From the NCBI GenBank assembly GCA_035283185.1, contig DATEUJ010000211.1, forward strand, positions 56,547 to 120,546: a DNA stretch of 64,000 nucleotides, written 5' to 3'. A program made the translations under genes and the position numbers. The first letter of the stretch is position 1. Each line of letters begins with the position of its first letter. The stretch comes from DASSFZ01 sp035283185. Its GTDB lineage: Bacteria; Chloroflexota; Anaerolineae; Fen-1058. A model generated the notes under the pieces. The model ran no database searches. It saw nothing but the letters and a program-made list of their open reading frames with translations, and had not been told where the DNA came from. Below, piece by piece: positions 29,601 through 34,336 of the stretch.

Positions 29601-30141
29601 GGACAGCCTGAGCCTGAGCGGCAGCTCGTCAAATACGACGCTCGTGCCGAACAGCAGTATCGTGTTCGGCGGCAGTGGAGCCAATCGCACGGTGACGATC
29701 ACACCGGTGCCCAAGAAGAGTGGCAGTGCGACGATCACCGTCACGGTGAGCGATGGAAAAGGTGGAACGGCGTCGCTCACGATTACCGTCGTCGTCGGCA
29801 CGGATAAGGCGAACATCATCAACTCCACCAACGGCTCACAGCTGATCCTTGGGCTGGGCGGAAATGATACGATCACCACCGGCAATAGCATCGATCTGCT
29901 CTGCGGTGGTAAGGGCATTGACACGCTCGATGGCGGCAATGGCGACGACACAGTCGACGGCGGCGATGACAACGACATCCTGCGCGGCGGGGGCGGCAAC
30001 GACATCTTGCGGGGCGGTAATGGAAACGATACGCTGACCGGAGGCATGGGCGCCGATTTCTTCAGCGGCGGCGCAGGCACCGACACCGCCACCGACTTTA
30101 ACCCGAGCGAAGGCGACACGCAGGACGGCACCATTCCGTAA
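11656..30141 (+). CDS. Giant modular surface/secreted protein, 6161 aa (YWTD propellers, TSP3, beta-helices, RTX)
   Basis: One uninterrupted frame. Order by residue: signal peptide 1-34; LppX/LolA-like beta domain to about 270; two membrane segments about 286-335; calcium-binding TSP3 repeats (DSDNDGL, DTDGDGT) 429-535; uncharacterised region; four to five membrane segments about 1100-1275; second TSP3 block 1488-1602; Ig-like; LamG lectin 2029-2232; YWTD propeller (YWVEATTIKRANLDGS) 2395-2693; DUF11 2695-2817; propeller 2849-3105; SdrD-B-like 3154-3244; propellers 3270-3532 and 3589-3862; two CSLREA/polymorphic-repeat beta-helices 3895-4372 and 4425-4955; Ig and DOMON-like 4965-5465; DUF11/Ig 5468-6050; RTX nonapeptides (GGNGNDTLTGG) 6058-6149. 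Pro/Thr linkers of PTPTNTPTPT type separate the propellers. Probably an adhesin or surface scaffold needing calcium. Ribosome site AGGGGGAAG precedes the ATG. Domain limits are by eye. Confidence 0.92.
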   Translation: MKRLRVRQSVVVAMCVLVAAVLLNPLTASGARAEIATIWQRARATGGYEFSADVVQTTIPLPGLANVGRSSKQQTLHIEGSTDFPKQTLELALWSEGGSLVDRSSATQVKVEGDQAYARRGDQAWQAIPDFTGAFAPDGDFLAYLSAAKNIVKQGSETRAGIPFTRYAFELDGRGFAAFVRDQLESRLAEQGKLPPGVQLDLPAQYKDMTGEGELWVRDDGLPLRQIIKARFPAQSDYRVEAEFTVDFSDYANVAQASNPQGTFGGLFGFLDFGQIGSTLGEFALSPRLASQALIIMLMASAAYLVIRHARSKRVYAALSVYLIVSMVVSPLLQSQQALAFTNEQREQAAVQEQQQQEQAAVQQAMDMLRDASNQFDPHVNPLDAAAQNDALTRRAAADAANLTGVGLLSDPVMAPSALQSVTPPCTDTSDSDNDGLTKCQEDLLGIDPNNADSDSDGLSDGQEVRGFSFGGKTWYTDPNKASTLDDTVPDGQRCPLNPSTNQRNCAVDTDGDGTPDVLDRDFDGDGVPNDVDLSPFRANATTFGEKNAFSLVINGLQQNKPTYVEFQIRPITSTHLTYAFNVLDWPSDKQGQVQRDPNSTVKTFFDVCVRDGSPQNCRMSPDDNGDIRLIPMLEIRVPGVNNLPSQDELNTFGGIALRPLDSGDRVAYVPLQVVNEPDSDARVAFYGKMLYRPGSTWGGAHQVRLVWLVQMLVDQCQELKGATCKSYVKDGVDYHNQIQTVFTYYDDFKLTALNVREDHGADFAIAYEDPSVDSDLNNDFALTALSNGLDVAFLTGRNCDSVINGSCVGDAKPDLTVSGRGVGAPTIAGRFDRLQNGGVSEVQRWSIPNILRVENRSYEHRDQAVATLAMTDTKSILNQFTSRWSATAPVTPTILYAREERFRSANLSQQGTGLSIQWSGSQLTVDFNADGGTPIITTAGLNWAPFKYDGVSWQSESLAEYWKELDRRMVAAREEGDSQLIADGKVAVVQIYYALLNSGLNNVVHVGNAATLPAVEFADDANQSALIRGSLALGPPALKFLINQIVFRGFTKNANQVQQYLGALKGTETGSLKLGQLGANNTFTAFKTNAKLALNQMRSLKSVGFLTGSFVLVGATAAGITLEIVAAVTNNKDLALASSILLGVTALVALVILPAYQIVLLVSETGLAATKILGASSELIGQTRIAAAIGLVLQLGVIWGVFIYQVVHDKLQPGTISFNTALMTTIAATFVAIAFFILSLTLVGFILVGIVVFVDALLTLFCRAGVEGSCFTLTGTLVKTITEGFYSGDASLDFNHKDENGNADLVTIDSFNQSLARPEQGYRAGNVVNFDAHITTKIFQKVPGDGVVWDYMNYFFDYWSLIDTSMKYKLGSSDKDYPSANRGDMSWLWKNVDTYRSDSGWSFWKGDVGTSVSSQPITLTAGLNQHMPLYFNISYAAPGYECWLWVCDFKTIKGKNSTNLSDNFVYDVFPATLDQFVAMKWDAKLPAQFDSDGDGVSDLVETQRGTNPRSPDTDGDGVPDQTESIKGTNPLVTDTDGDGLSDFDELIIGSDPTLVDGDGDGVSDKSEVDGWIFTYATGLTTRVTSDPGLADTDGDGVDDLSERNILSNPRATTASPLVLDLAITSVNGFIGAGASGIYTATVRNNFAPGAFGAGTTVYASGRLTSTLPAAFGGQTATKTLSLPQGISQTQITNFTVSGSASSGLVNVGNLIGSQIYLVSGATQTLLGPFNLSKSLGLTIDNDRPTASTGTSAVRSNAISIIGGTASDATSYITRVQVSIDGSAFTDADISACQQSGNSPCAWAFSWSVPAGSSPHTIAVKATDAVGNQQTMATSSTIYVDDLPPSATSGVTGNPAVAAGKNVNDKWAVPLNGTATDPGAGPTTSGVDRVEVLMGPNGSDWQPAQVVTTTNPNTWSINYPLSAFDATNSPLIDPTGQYTFSVRALDKVGNVTALANYANGSIRLDNTAPTLSLTGSNAPGFDINATRQITFPMTISGVVSDTGSVTTGVSNAEISFTWDKVTDVYSNTVLALSFDDPPGVAIFHDDSNQGHSALCDAAAQQCPTAGVTGRFGKAIRFDTNSQVALVIGMPLSTTNYSLVGWFNASCQNCGIFAASIGSGAQTSFDREIYLSGGNVCADVFSGSRETICSANVNYADGNWHMVAQTLGSSGHLLYLDGQKVANGVLTRSSLSGPANLFIGRAPQATNNSVNGRLDEFKLFDVALSADSVRGFYQSWQPATLASSGNGVNATTWSAVVPPGLDGNYSIDLTASDVLGNRNDDRLSWPHWRGEIDTAPPRLDISIQPYGFGQTLITGSAEDLNLNLTSLQLPCLGGSFGQVYYNTLTRPGEPRRLNKVVSSCVVEGYPTTGITVRACDNFGHCAAKTSSEYRVYMASSSGIIRASAANGSSQQVILAPPAANPTGGIAIDLQRQQMYWVEATTIKRANLDGSQIQTIVSGLNAPRRIAVAAAAGKLYWNEPGLIKRANLDGSGLQTLVARTGIASLSLDAERSTLFWVEGKTVYRANLDGSGQTQVVSLEAVTDLLGGTGFMHSFLDVAVNPKSGRPYYSMYATCVSPTQYYILEGCHFRYNGPNLDIGLSFRVPPTPGAADIGLDTFILRLAVGSEGAQSNDLLAFAPDGTLYFSKRGGGLFRGCTYLTAGTPGSSSDGGFCYPGEPQIFSGDVKGVAFALEDPGATTNPDLWISKSASAPILVAGNQMTYTLVVRNIGAVPASGVVVTDTLPANVTFLSATTTRNETCPAPVGALFQCALAPISTGARVDVNIRVQGNSNAVGSIQNNAKVGGSQSDTDTTNNNALNVVSGITPTPTPTPTRTPRATLTTTPTPSGRVKVLFWNSPTGIKALRLNDNYTWNFTAPNSCPLGVAVDPAQDRLYWTQCDGTIHRANLDGTNASTLLQNQKYPTAIVVDSVGGKIYWRTNGDPNRNPDPPRIYRADLNGGNVEMLLTTQSPNSELALDTVSQQLFWRDGWNILRAELNGAGAQTLVSDAYYNGLALDGGARALFWGSSSYYFIGRADLLPDMTGVQNAQRVTSSYGANALALDAAAGTLYWTDNYGIRSANLAALPAAAQTVLNGSTNADSKLALAYLTTALIPTPTNTPTPTPSNTPTITLTPTPSNTPTNTPTPSNTPTATATACPSTGSISGKVFNDLNQNGVDDNEPGIAGVLITLSNNSQTTTNGSGLFQFNNLTFAQYLVFETDPPGALSTTPNVESVLVVPCQNPAVSFGDYFPPTPTPTATSTRLPATPTPTQSARSIFWSDGFDDIRAIGADGTNERQIYTDASTDPKSIAYNPNTDQIFWTEWTDSLGNGRIMRANTNGTGVQLVIGGQIYPLGLAVEPVGAGILYWRADLCFCQSNTTSIYKLNLNTSQLSTIAINIPAANDTGLALDAERGKIYWSESGNIRRANTDGSAPETVISGLGGSLGIAIDAAADRIFWSAGRTIQRADLNGQNVETVATTTADASAVLVDGAGGKVYWSEFLGCLCRADLMPNATREVFVEFGGGISSAGLTLAYVFIPPTPTPTNTPTPTHTPTLTPTPTQTFTPTPTPTNTPTPTNTPTRSSATATPAGNFTRNLFWTSKRFSQPGQIMSMPVDTFAASAIVSAANIDTIRGVAIDPVNNYLYWTELTNGRVMRANVDGSNPIEIVNGLSNLGAIVYDATTNMLYWNEGGVIRSYALNTGTLTTLPISSSSSLGLGLDAERGRIYWSFGTNIRWANLSTPGTQNTLISGLSGSVVDLYIDGPNDYVYWSEDSNISGETGAIRRADLTGVNQNIVTIAATVATPSPDDGVPYGLTVDTLGGRVYWLQTFRLWQSDLASNSTAVGVLGTGGFPLYTNSAITLGYVPIPPTPTPTSTPTNTATATSTSTPTPTSTPIAGALVVQTNGDGPAAACSGTSCNTLRDAIDTANNNAGLNAITFAGSVTGNITLTNGELAISDDLIILGPGAATLTVDGDNASRVFNIAGGTVDISDLTIANGNAGQGAGLYNAGATTLTDVVLHSNTASDSGGAIYNTASLEMNGGAVRDNTLNYTGFGAANGGGIYNYGALALATVDVYNNAVYAGPSGFATNGGGVYLDGGNATLTNVNVYSNTIESGNGGGMYVWATVALSDSAIYSNTVASGNGGGMFLVSYPGRTVNIARSAIYSNSVAGNGGGIYVTTAEDSDLLDLVNTTISGNRATGDGGGIYADSGRMTLSNVTLANNTADSDNDTFGDGGGFNGFVFPLTIRNTLIAANNDFSGGAPDCNVGSSSVTNNGYNLIGNDTGCGWTPGTGDIVNPAAVNLGPLQDNGGATWTHALLTGSPAIDAGNPAAPGSGSPACEATDQRGITRPQDGDGDGSTICDIGALERQSSTIALLNPLSWVRHILSLVRISPSHEMGSSYGVYVAPALPSTTANLALIKFTAGHVQASAPGTTYVVNTLDDHDDSACDSNDCTLREALDAANANAGADTIDFAQNLSGVILLTLGELTITDDVTINGPGANVLSVSGANASRVFDLSGASVHLVGLSITDGNADNGAGVLIAANSSLDGSDLIIRNNTASGQGGGILNSGTLSLAASAVLNNAIVASNTSPQGGGIFNGGALTLTGVDIYGNTLVPGAYSGHGAGLSNDLNAVATLDTVRLFANTITAGDLASSGGGIYQRGALTLTNSLVTNNIVLNGSGGGIENYFPTGAMTLVGSSLSSNAASMDGGGLRALGASGDQVVLTNSTVSNNTAGGSGAGLSIQDSSVNLNGVTLAGNTADGNGGGIFLGSSSPTLGVVNSTLSGNSAKGNGGGIHTTAGVVTFNNVSIANNTADSDNNANGNGGGFSASALTLNISNSLIATNSDLSGGAPDCHGLGSILINDTGHNLIGNDTGCGWTAGAGDIVNPSAPLELSALADNGGATQTHALGAGSPALDAGNDATCEATDQRGIARPLDGDNDGGARCDIGAVEANLPTVSLPPIGFTPPLLDSGVISPTNGALFAGLDPIEIRGGAYATEFLKSLDVTVNGASIYTTNWDNGITTDRPWVIAWTPPAAGNYTIDSVVTDWASRVQTDTHPISITIQPPLPTIQIASSIITLTQASAPTVGNLDGTASAAGNAVVEVQTEAGGAFNPAQFDGTSWHYSLQFTAPPDGVTYPITARITDGLQRITTASRNVIVDVAPPALVDITLSYRDNANVTHPLATGQTIRQSPPTLILDWTASADGSGLGSYLAGWTASPTPDPAALAAINPAASRHFEFTASEARVYYAHVISQDARGNRTLQTVGPIYVDAPTTPDLIADMTYRGWMESGASFISADHEISRSVPGANVQRFYATWNNEALRMAWTGANWDNDGDLFIYLDTQSGGAPNAYNPYPGSATISLPASFGADELVWIQDSQTAMLLHWGGSNWVLDQALGASNYQFEGTANPNITDLYLPFTLLGVNSASSLKLLALASEENALQFWASAPDHNPLNSSRVVSALAKERDLSSFQLTQFYSVASLGSGVLPNGNILPGADMHFSIDSTPGGVGVAFLNDDWLDVVAPGVRLDANLDGVPDQPLPVNQPAPVGNGQTVTYDLHYRNDGTEEARNVQVTVTAYGALRLAGNQTTATFNLGNVAPGVSTTLQFTGNINTALNGNSAEMDAVIRDDQHGNFDYVWVQHPVDSAPPQGVQILSPETYAKPGLNFVTGAAFDPSGVPTIALEITALPSNAQTTINCADPTPNDGQWTCQWDAGDLAGITQFQLRARATDSNGAVSSFSPIHTLTVDITPPTVTVDAPVDQFLADGFLSAGELQWTGTVQDNQEAAGLVICLKQTFDPNCLQGPTFGGSNLAQWSYDLTPILAGDGLRTTLNLYGLDAVGNPSDTPLARVFKIDTFPPVITVTSSTPPVINAGQTISGTVSDGGGVSQVDAIIFAPDGSVSVETAALNEPQWSYTPNISGTGEFIVHLQARDRAGNTSTAEPFVVQGGVPNTPPTIVVAAGGICASSGVSGTMNLTVADVDGDSLSLSGSSSNTTLVPNSSIVFGGSGANRTVTITPVPKKSGSATITVTVSDGKGGTASLTITVVVGTDKANIINSTNGSQLILGLGGNDTITTGNSIDLLCGGKGIDTLDGGNGDDTVDGGDDNDILRGGGGNDILRGGNGNDTLTGGMGADFFSGGAGTDTATDFNPSEGDTQDGTIP

Positions 30142-30321
30142 AGACCTATCAGGAGCCTGGCTGGCCCGTGCCGAGAGCCGGCCGGCCACCGCTAACTCCG
30201 TTCCGCTGCAGGGCGGCAACATCGTCGTGCCGCACGTGGGCCCTTAAAAACCTGAGCCGGAAGCGCGCAACGCTTTGACGTTCACAACAGCATTGACCGA
30301 CATGTGCGCGGCGTGAAAGAG

Positions 30322-30360
30322 GCGGGGCTGAATCTTCGTTCGATTCGCCCCGCTTCTTCT
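30322..30360 (+). terminator. Probable Rho-independent terminator after the giant gene
   Basis: GCGGGGC-TGAATC (30322-30334) pairs with GATTC-GCCCCGC (30342-30353) with one bulge, followed by TTCTTCTT. It lies 180 bp after the stop codon. The stretch 30142-30321 contains no ORF of note. Confidence 0.55.
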
Positions 30361-30585
30361 TGGCACAGAGAGACGAGCCGTCAGTTCAAAACCTGTTTGT
30401 GCTGTCTGTAGCAATCCGCTCAGCCTGGGCACCAAAGCATTGCAAAATCATGGCATTTGTAAGGAATGGTTAACGCCAGCGTAGGCAAAGCGTAGGGCGG
30501 GCGACATGCCCCCCAGGCCGGTTCGGTGTATATTAACCATCGAAGAGTAGCGGGCGGAAACCTCTTCTTCTCCTCCTTTAGCCGA

Positions 30586-30620
30586 GAGTCAAAGGGCAGC
30601 GACCTTTGACTCTTTTGGCT
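30586..30620 (+). terminator. Rho-independent terminator with perfect 10-bp stem
   Basis: GAGTCAAAGG (30586-30595), a 7-base loop, CCTTTGACTC (30603-30612), then TTTTGGCTTTATTTT. Only the plus strand carries the T tract. Between the first terminator and this one (30361-30585) there is no convincing gene; a TATATT box and a CTCTTC hairpin just before it leave room for a short RNA, which I cannot support further. Confidence 0.7.
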
Positions 30621-30659
30621 TTATTTTGCCAGGCACCTGAGAGCGCATTTGAAAATTGC

Positions 30660-30712
30660 TCGTAGCCCGCGTCCTCGCGGGCGTTGCCAACCGCGTCCGC
30701 GCGGTTGGAGAG
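30660..30712. repeat. Tandem GC-rich hairpins upstream of murJ
   Basis: CCCGCGTCCTCGCGGG and CCAACCGCGTCCGCGCGGTTGG are two adjacent hairpins; they are flanked by imperfectly complementary GCGCATTTGAAAATTGCTC and GAGAGCATTTTCC. This looks like a compound REP-type element placed directly in front of the murJ promoter. Confidence 0.55.
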
Positions 30713-30736
30713 CATTTTCCAACAGGCTCTGAGTGG

Positions 30737-30742
30737 TATAAT
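30737..30742 (+). promoter_or_regulatory. -10 box of the murJ promoter, leaderless arrangement
   Basis: TATAAT ends 6 bases before the GTG start of murJ. The best -35 candidate is a weak TTTTCC 16 bp upstream. No Shine-Dalgarno sequence can fit, so the mRNA is probably leaderless. Confidence 0.5.
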
Positions 30743-30748
30743 CCCCGC

Positions 30749-32299
30749 GTGACCTCTCCTGCGCGCCAAATCGCTCGGGCCGCCAGCATTGTGATGCTGG
30801 CTTTTATTGCCTCACGCATCCTGGGCCTGGTGCGTGAAATGGTGATCGGCGCGCGGTTCGGCACCTCCGCCGAGTATGACGCCTACCTGGCTGCTTTCCG
30901 CCTGCCCGATCTGCTGTACCTGCTGATAGCAGGGGGCGCGCTGGCATCCGCCTTCATTCCCGCCTTCACGGGTTACCTCACCGCCGGCGACCGCCTGGGC
31001 GCGTGGCGACTCACCAGCGCCGTCGCCAACATCGTCACGCTGATTCTCGCCGCAGCGGCCGCGCTCGCCGCGATATTCGCGCCGGCACTGGTCGCCACGG
31101 TCATCGCGCCCGGGTTCGACCCCGCCACGCAGGCGCTGACGGTCTCCCTGATGCGCGTGATGCTGATCGCCCCTGTCATCTTCGGCGCGAGCGGCGTGAT
31201 CATGGGCGCGCTCAACGCACAGCAGCATTTCCTGTTGCCTGCGCTTGCGCCGATCGCGTACAACCTTGCGATCATCGCCGGAGCGGCATTCCTGTCACCG
31301 TTCCTCGGTGCAGCCGGGCTGGCCATTGGCGTCGTCGCCGGCGCGGTGGGGCATCTCCTGATCCAGGTACCGGGCCTGGTGCGGTTCGGTGCGCGCTACT
31401 TTCCCGTCTTCGACGTGCGCGATCCCGGCGTGGTGAACGTCGCGCGGCTCATGGGACCGCGCGTGCTGGGCCTGGCCGTCGTCCAGCTTAACTTCCTGAT
31501 CAACACGAACCTAGCATCGCGCCTGGGCGAGGGCGCCGTGTCGGCGCTGAATTATGCCTGGCTTCTCATGCTCCTACCGTTGGGCGTGTTCGCGCAATCG
31601 ATCGCCACAGCCGCCTTCCCGACCTTCGCCGCGCAGGCGGCCCGGAACGAGATCGACCCGATGCGTCACACGCTATCCGGCGCGCTGCGAGCGACGCTGT
31701 TTCTCAGCCTGCCCGCCGCCGTCGGCCTGATCGTCCTGCGCACGCCGCTGGTGCAGTTGTTGTTCGAGCGCGGCGAGTTCACGCCTGAGTCCACGCAGGC
31801 CGTCGCCTACACGATGCAGTTCTTCGCGCTGGGACTGGTCGCGCATTCGCTCCTGGAGATCGTCACGCGCGGCTTCTACGCCATGCACGATACGCGCACG
31901 CCGGTGATCGTCGGCGTAGCGGCGATGCTTTTGAACTTGGCGCTATCGCTGCTGCTGATCGGCCCGCTGGCAGAGGGCGGCCTGGCGCTGGCAAACTCGA
32001 TCGCGACGACGGTTGAGGCGCTCGTCCTAGTCTGGTTGATCCGCGGCCGGCTGAGCGGCATCGAAGGCCGCAGGGTGTGGGGCGCGCTCGCTCGATCCGG
32101 CCTGGCCTCGGCCGCGATGGGACTGGCGCTGCTGGGATTGCTGCAAATGCCGATGAGCAGCGCGTTGGCGGTGTGCGCGGCCGGGATCGCGGTGGGGATG
32201 ATCGTGTACGCCGGAGCGGCGCTCCTGCTGCGCGCCGACGAGCTGCGCAGCGTGCGGCAGCTCGTTCAGAGGCGGGGGCAGGCGCTGCACGACACGTGA
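30749..32299 (+). CDS. murJ: Lipid II flippase MurJ (MviN)
   Basis: A 516-residue protein of the MOP superfamily with about 14 membrane segments, the normal length for MurJ. The N-terminal ASRILGLVREMVIGARFG, then YDAYLAAFRLPDLLYLLIAG and GALASAFIPAF, are hallmark motifs of MviN/MurJ. It moves lipid-linked peptidoglycan precursor from the inner to the outer face of the cytoplasmic membrane. Start: the longest frame begins earlier, but that stretch is hairpin repeat DNA; GTG at 30749 lies right after a TATAAT box and gives the expected N-terminus MTSPARQIARAASIVML. It is convergent with the patatin gene, 32 bp away, with a hairpin between. Confidence 0.93.
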   Translation: MTSPARQIARAASIVMLAFIASRILGLVREMVIGARFGTSAEYDAYLAAFRLPDLLYLLIAGGALASAFIPAFTGYLTAGDRLGAWRLTSAVANIVTLILAAAAALAAIFAPALVATVIAPGFDPATQALTVSLMRVMLIAPVIFGASGVIMGALNAQQHFLLPALAPIAYNLAIIAGAAFLSPFLGAAGLAIGVVAGAVGHLLIQVPGLVRFGARYFPVFDVRDPGVVNVARLMGPRVLGLAVVQLNFLINTNLASRLGEGAVSALNYAWLLMLLPLGVFAQSIATAAFPTFAAQAARNEIDPMRHTLSGALRATLFLSLPAAVGLIVLRTPLVQLLFERGEFTPESTQAVAYTMQFFALGLVAHSLLEIVTRGFYAMHDTRTPVIVGVAAMLLNLALSLLLIGPLAEGGLALANSIATTVEALVLVWLIRGRLSGIEGRRVWGALARSGLASAAMGLALLGLLQMPMSSALAVCAAGIAVGMIVYAGAALLLRADELRSVRQLVQRRGQALHDT

Positions 32300-32309
32300 C
32301 GCGCGGTTG

Positions 32310-32331
32310 GGCGGGCATGGGGATGCCCCGC
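32310..32331. terminator. Small hairpin between convergent murJ and patatin genes
   Basis: GGCGGGCAT and ATGCCCCGCC form a 9-bp stem with one bulged C around a GGGG loop. It has no long T tract but sits exactly in the 32-bp gap between two convergent stop codons, so it may serve both as a terminator or as an mRNA end. Confidence 0.4.
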
Positions 32332-33957
32332 CTAATAATGGGGCTTTGCCCTCAGCATCTCCTGAATGGCCGGCAGTTTCTCGCGCGCGGCCATCTCGCC
32401 GATCTCGATCAGCTCTTCGGCCTTCTCGTAATCGAGCGCGCTGTACGTCTGCACCTGGGGATGGATGAAAACGTCCACTTCCGACAGGCGTATCTTGAGG
32501 ATCTCGCCTTCCATCGCGCCCATCATCGACGTCATCAGCTCGATGAAGTTGGGCCGCTTGGCATCCGGCGGCACCTGGCCCCGCTCTTCGGGCGTGCGCA
32601 CGACGCTCGAAACGATGACGCGATCCGCGCCGTGCTCCCGCAGCACGCTGATCGGCACCGGGTTGACGACGCCGCCGTCGACCAGGTAGCGCCCATTCCA
32701 GGGCCACGGCGCGAAGACGCCGGGAATGCCGATCGACGCGCGCACTGCGTCGGAGACCGATCCCCAGTTGAACACGACCTGCTCGCCGACCGTGATGTCG
32801 GCGGCGACAATGTAGAGGGGGATGCGCAGGTCGTCGAAGGTCTTGCCTCCCAGCGCTTTGTCGAGGAAGTGCGCCGTCTTGCGACCGTGGATCAGGCCGG
32901 AGATCGGCGGGATCGCGAAGTCCCACAGCCCGCCGCGCAGTTGGGTGATCTTCTTCAGTTCTTTGGCGAAGGCGATGATCTCGTCGATCGACTTGCCGGC
33001 GCAGAACATCGCCCCGAACAGCGATCCGGCGCTCGATCCGGCCACGATGTCGATCGGCACGTCGGCGCCTTTCAGCGTCTTGAGCACGCCGACGTGCGCG
33101 ATGCCCTTCGCGCCGCCGCTCGACATCACCAGTCCCACCGTACGCCGCCCGATGAGGCGCGCCAGGCGATCGATCTCGTGCTGCTCGTTGATCAGGGACC
33201 AGTAGCGGCGCGCGCCCTGCGCCCAGGCCGGCGTCTTGCCCGAGCCGATCACGGCGACCCCGTCGGCCAGCTCGACGATCTTCTCGTGGAACTTGCCGCC
33301 GCCGTACGGCAGCGCGACGACGAGGCGCTCATAGAATCCGACCAGCTCGCCCAGAATCTGCGCCAGGCTGTCTACGGTCATGTCGGCAGGCGGATCGATG
33401 ATCGTGACGCCCTGCCCGCGCTCCGGCGCGATCGGCGACGCCAGGTTGAAAAGCCCGATGCGGCCACCGGCCTGTGTCATCAGGCTGGCCGCCAGGGCCA
33501 GCGCCGGGCCTTCGACGGCGATGAGGTTGATCTCCTCGCGCCGGTAGGGCTGGTGCGACGTGGCGACCAGCCGCCGCCCCAGCTCGCGCCCGAGGTGGAT
33601 CGCGATCGCCGGGTAGTCGCGCAGGAGATCCTCCAGATCGTCCTTGGTCAACAGCGCCACTTCGGCGTCGATCATGACCACGACTGTCGCCGAGCGGGGC
33701 TGCTCGAGCAGCAGCGCCAGCTCGCCGAAGAAGCCGCCCGGGCCGATGTAGGCGAAAATGCGCTCTTCGCCGGTCGCGTCAGAATACACCTTCAACTGGC
33801 CCGACTGGACGAGATACAGCGTATCGCCCAGGTCACCCTCGCGGAACAGGATCGCGCCGCGCGGGTGACGCTCGACGCGCAGGCGGCGCCTGATGGCGTC
33901 CAGCACGTCGTCGGGCAGCTCGGAGAAAAACGGGATGCGTCGAAGGTTGAGTTCCAT
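32332..33957 (-). CDS. cNMP-binding-domain patatin-like phospholipase (NTE/RssA type)
   Basis: A 541-residue protein. Residues 1-125 form a cyclic-nucleotide-binding beta barrel (GAILFREGDLGDTLYLVQSG and GGFFGELALLLEQPRSATV are the typical blocks). Residues about 275-450 are a patatin domain: oxyanion loop SSGGAKGIAHVGVLK, nucleophile elbow GSSAG (Ser near 309) and catalytic Asp in LVDGGVVNP (near 425). The Ser-Asp dyad is complete. This layout matches bacterial relatives of neuropathy target esterase, which hydrolyse lysophospholipids or phospholipids at the membrane; the cNMP domain may regulate activity but its Arg/Glu set for true cyclic-nucleotide binding is only partly clear (GELALLLEQPRSA does keep both). 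The middle part resembles the NTE region between the domains. Last gene of the xseA/PEBP/xseB strand. Confidence 0.9.
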   Translation of the reverse strand: MELNLRRIPFFSELPDDVLDAIRRRLRVERHPRGAILFREGDLGDTLYLVQSGQLKVYSDATGEERIFAYIGPGGFFGELALLLEQPRSATVVVMIDAEVALLTKDDLEDLLRDYPAIAIHLGRELGRRLVATSHQPYRREEINLIAVEGPALALAASLMTQAGGRIGLFNLASPIAPERGQGVTIIDPPADMTVDSLAQILGELVGFYERLVVALPYGGGKFHEKIVELADGVAVIGSGKTPAWAQGARRYWSLINEQHEIDRLARLIGRRTVGLVMSSGGAKGIAHVGVLKTLKGADVPIDIVAGSSAGSLFGAMFCAGKSIDEIIAFAKELKKITQLRGGLWDFAIPPISGLIHGRKTAHFLDKALGGKTFDDLRIPLYIVAADITVGEQVVFNWGSVSDAVRASIGIPGVFAPWPWNGRYLVDGGVVNPVPISVLREHGADRVIVSSVVRTPEERGQVPPDAKRPNFIELMTSMMGAMEGEILKIRLSEVDVFIHPQVQTYSALDYEKAEELIEIGEMAAREKLPAIQEMLRAKPHY

Positions 33958-34030
33958 AAAGCGTGAAACGTGATGCGTGAAACGTGATGCGTGACGAGGC
34001 CGCCATCACGTCTCACGCATCATTCGTCAC
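33958..34030. repeat. Heptad array (RCGTGAW)n reaching into xseB
   Basis: GCGTGAA, ACGTGAT, GCGTGAA, ACGTGAT, GCGTGAC in strict 7-bp register, then a second block in the opposite orientation (CATCACG, TCTCACG, CATCATTCGTCACG). It begins next to the patatin start codon and runs into the last codons and stop of xseB. Confidence 0.8.
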
Positions 34031-34231
34031 GAGGTGCGTCACTTTCAGCTCGGCCTGCTCCAGCAGGCGGCTGCACTGCGCGCTCAGGCGCTGGCCGCGC
34101 TCGAACAGCGCCAGCGACTCTTCGAGCGACAGATCGCCGTCCTCCAGCTTCGCCACGGTCGCCTCAAGCTCCTCGAAGGCTTGCTCGAACGTCAGATCCT
34201 CGATCTTGGCGGGAGTCGCTTTCTTCGGCAT
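34013..34231 (-). CDS. xseB: Exodeoxyribonuclease VII small subunit
   Basis: A 72-residue protein with the family signature LTFEQAFEELEATVAKLEDG and DLSLEESLALFERGQRL, a long helical hairpin that binds the large subunit and controls its assembly. Length is normal. Exonuclease VII (XseA with several XseB) degrades single-stranded DNA in mismatch repair and damage processing. It is separated from xseA by a PEBP-family gene on the same strand, an unusual spacing. Its last residues (VTNDA) and stop codon are encoded by heptad-type repeat DNA, so the C-terminus was probably redrawn by the repeat. Confidence 0.93.
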   Translation of the reverse strand: MPKKATPAKIEDLTFEQAFEELEATVAKLEDGDLSLEESLALFERGQRLSAQCSRLLEQAELKVTHLVTNDA

Positions 34232-34245
34232 GATAGCCTCTCGAA

Positions 34246-34330
34246 GTGAGAGAGTTGGAGTTAGAGTTAGAGTTAGAGTCTGGAGTTTGGGCTTTGGAGT
34301 TTGAAGTTTGGATTTTGAAGTTTGAAGCCC
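34246..34330. repeat. Hexad/heptad array (GAGTTA)n and (GAAGTTT)n
   Basis: Three hexads of GAGTTA are followed by GGAGTTT, GGGCTTT, GGAGTTT, GAAGTTT, GGATTTT, GAAGTTT in 7-bp register. It fills the gap between the PEBP and xseB genes and has much lower GC than its surroundings. Confidence 0.75.
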
Positions 34331-34336
34331 CTCACT

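Noticed and set aside
30142..30748. tRNA or other structured RNA gene between the giant gene and murJ
   Set aside because: No cloverleaf, T-loop or CCA-end pattern was found; only terminator and REP-like hairpins.
32077..33966. 629-codon plus-strand frame across murJ end and patatin
   Set aside because: Antisense to the clear cNMP/patatin gene, and overlaps murJ out of frame; low-complexity Arg/Asp/His content.
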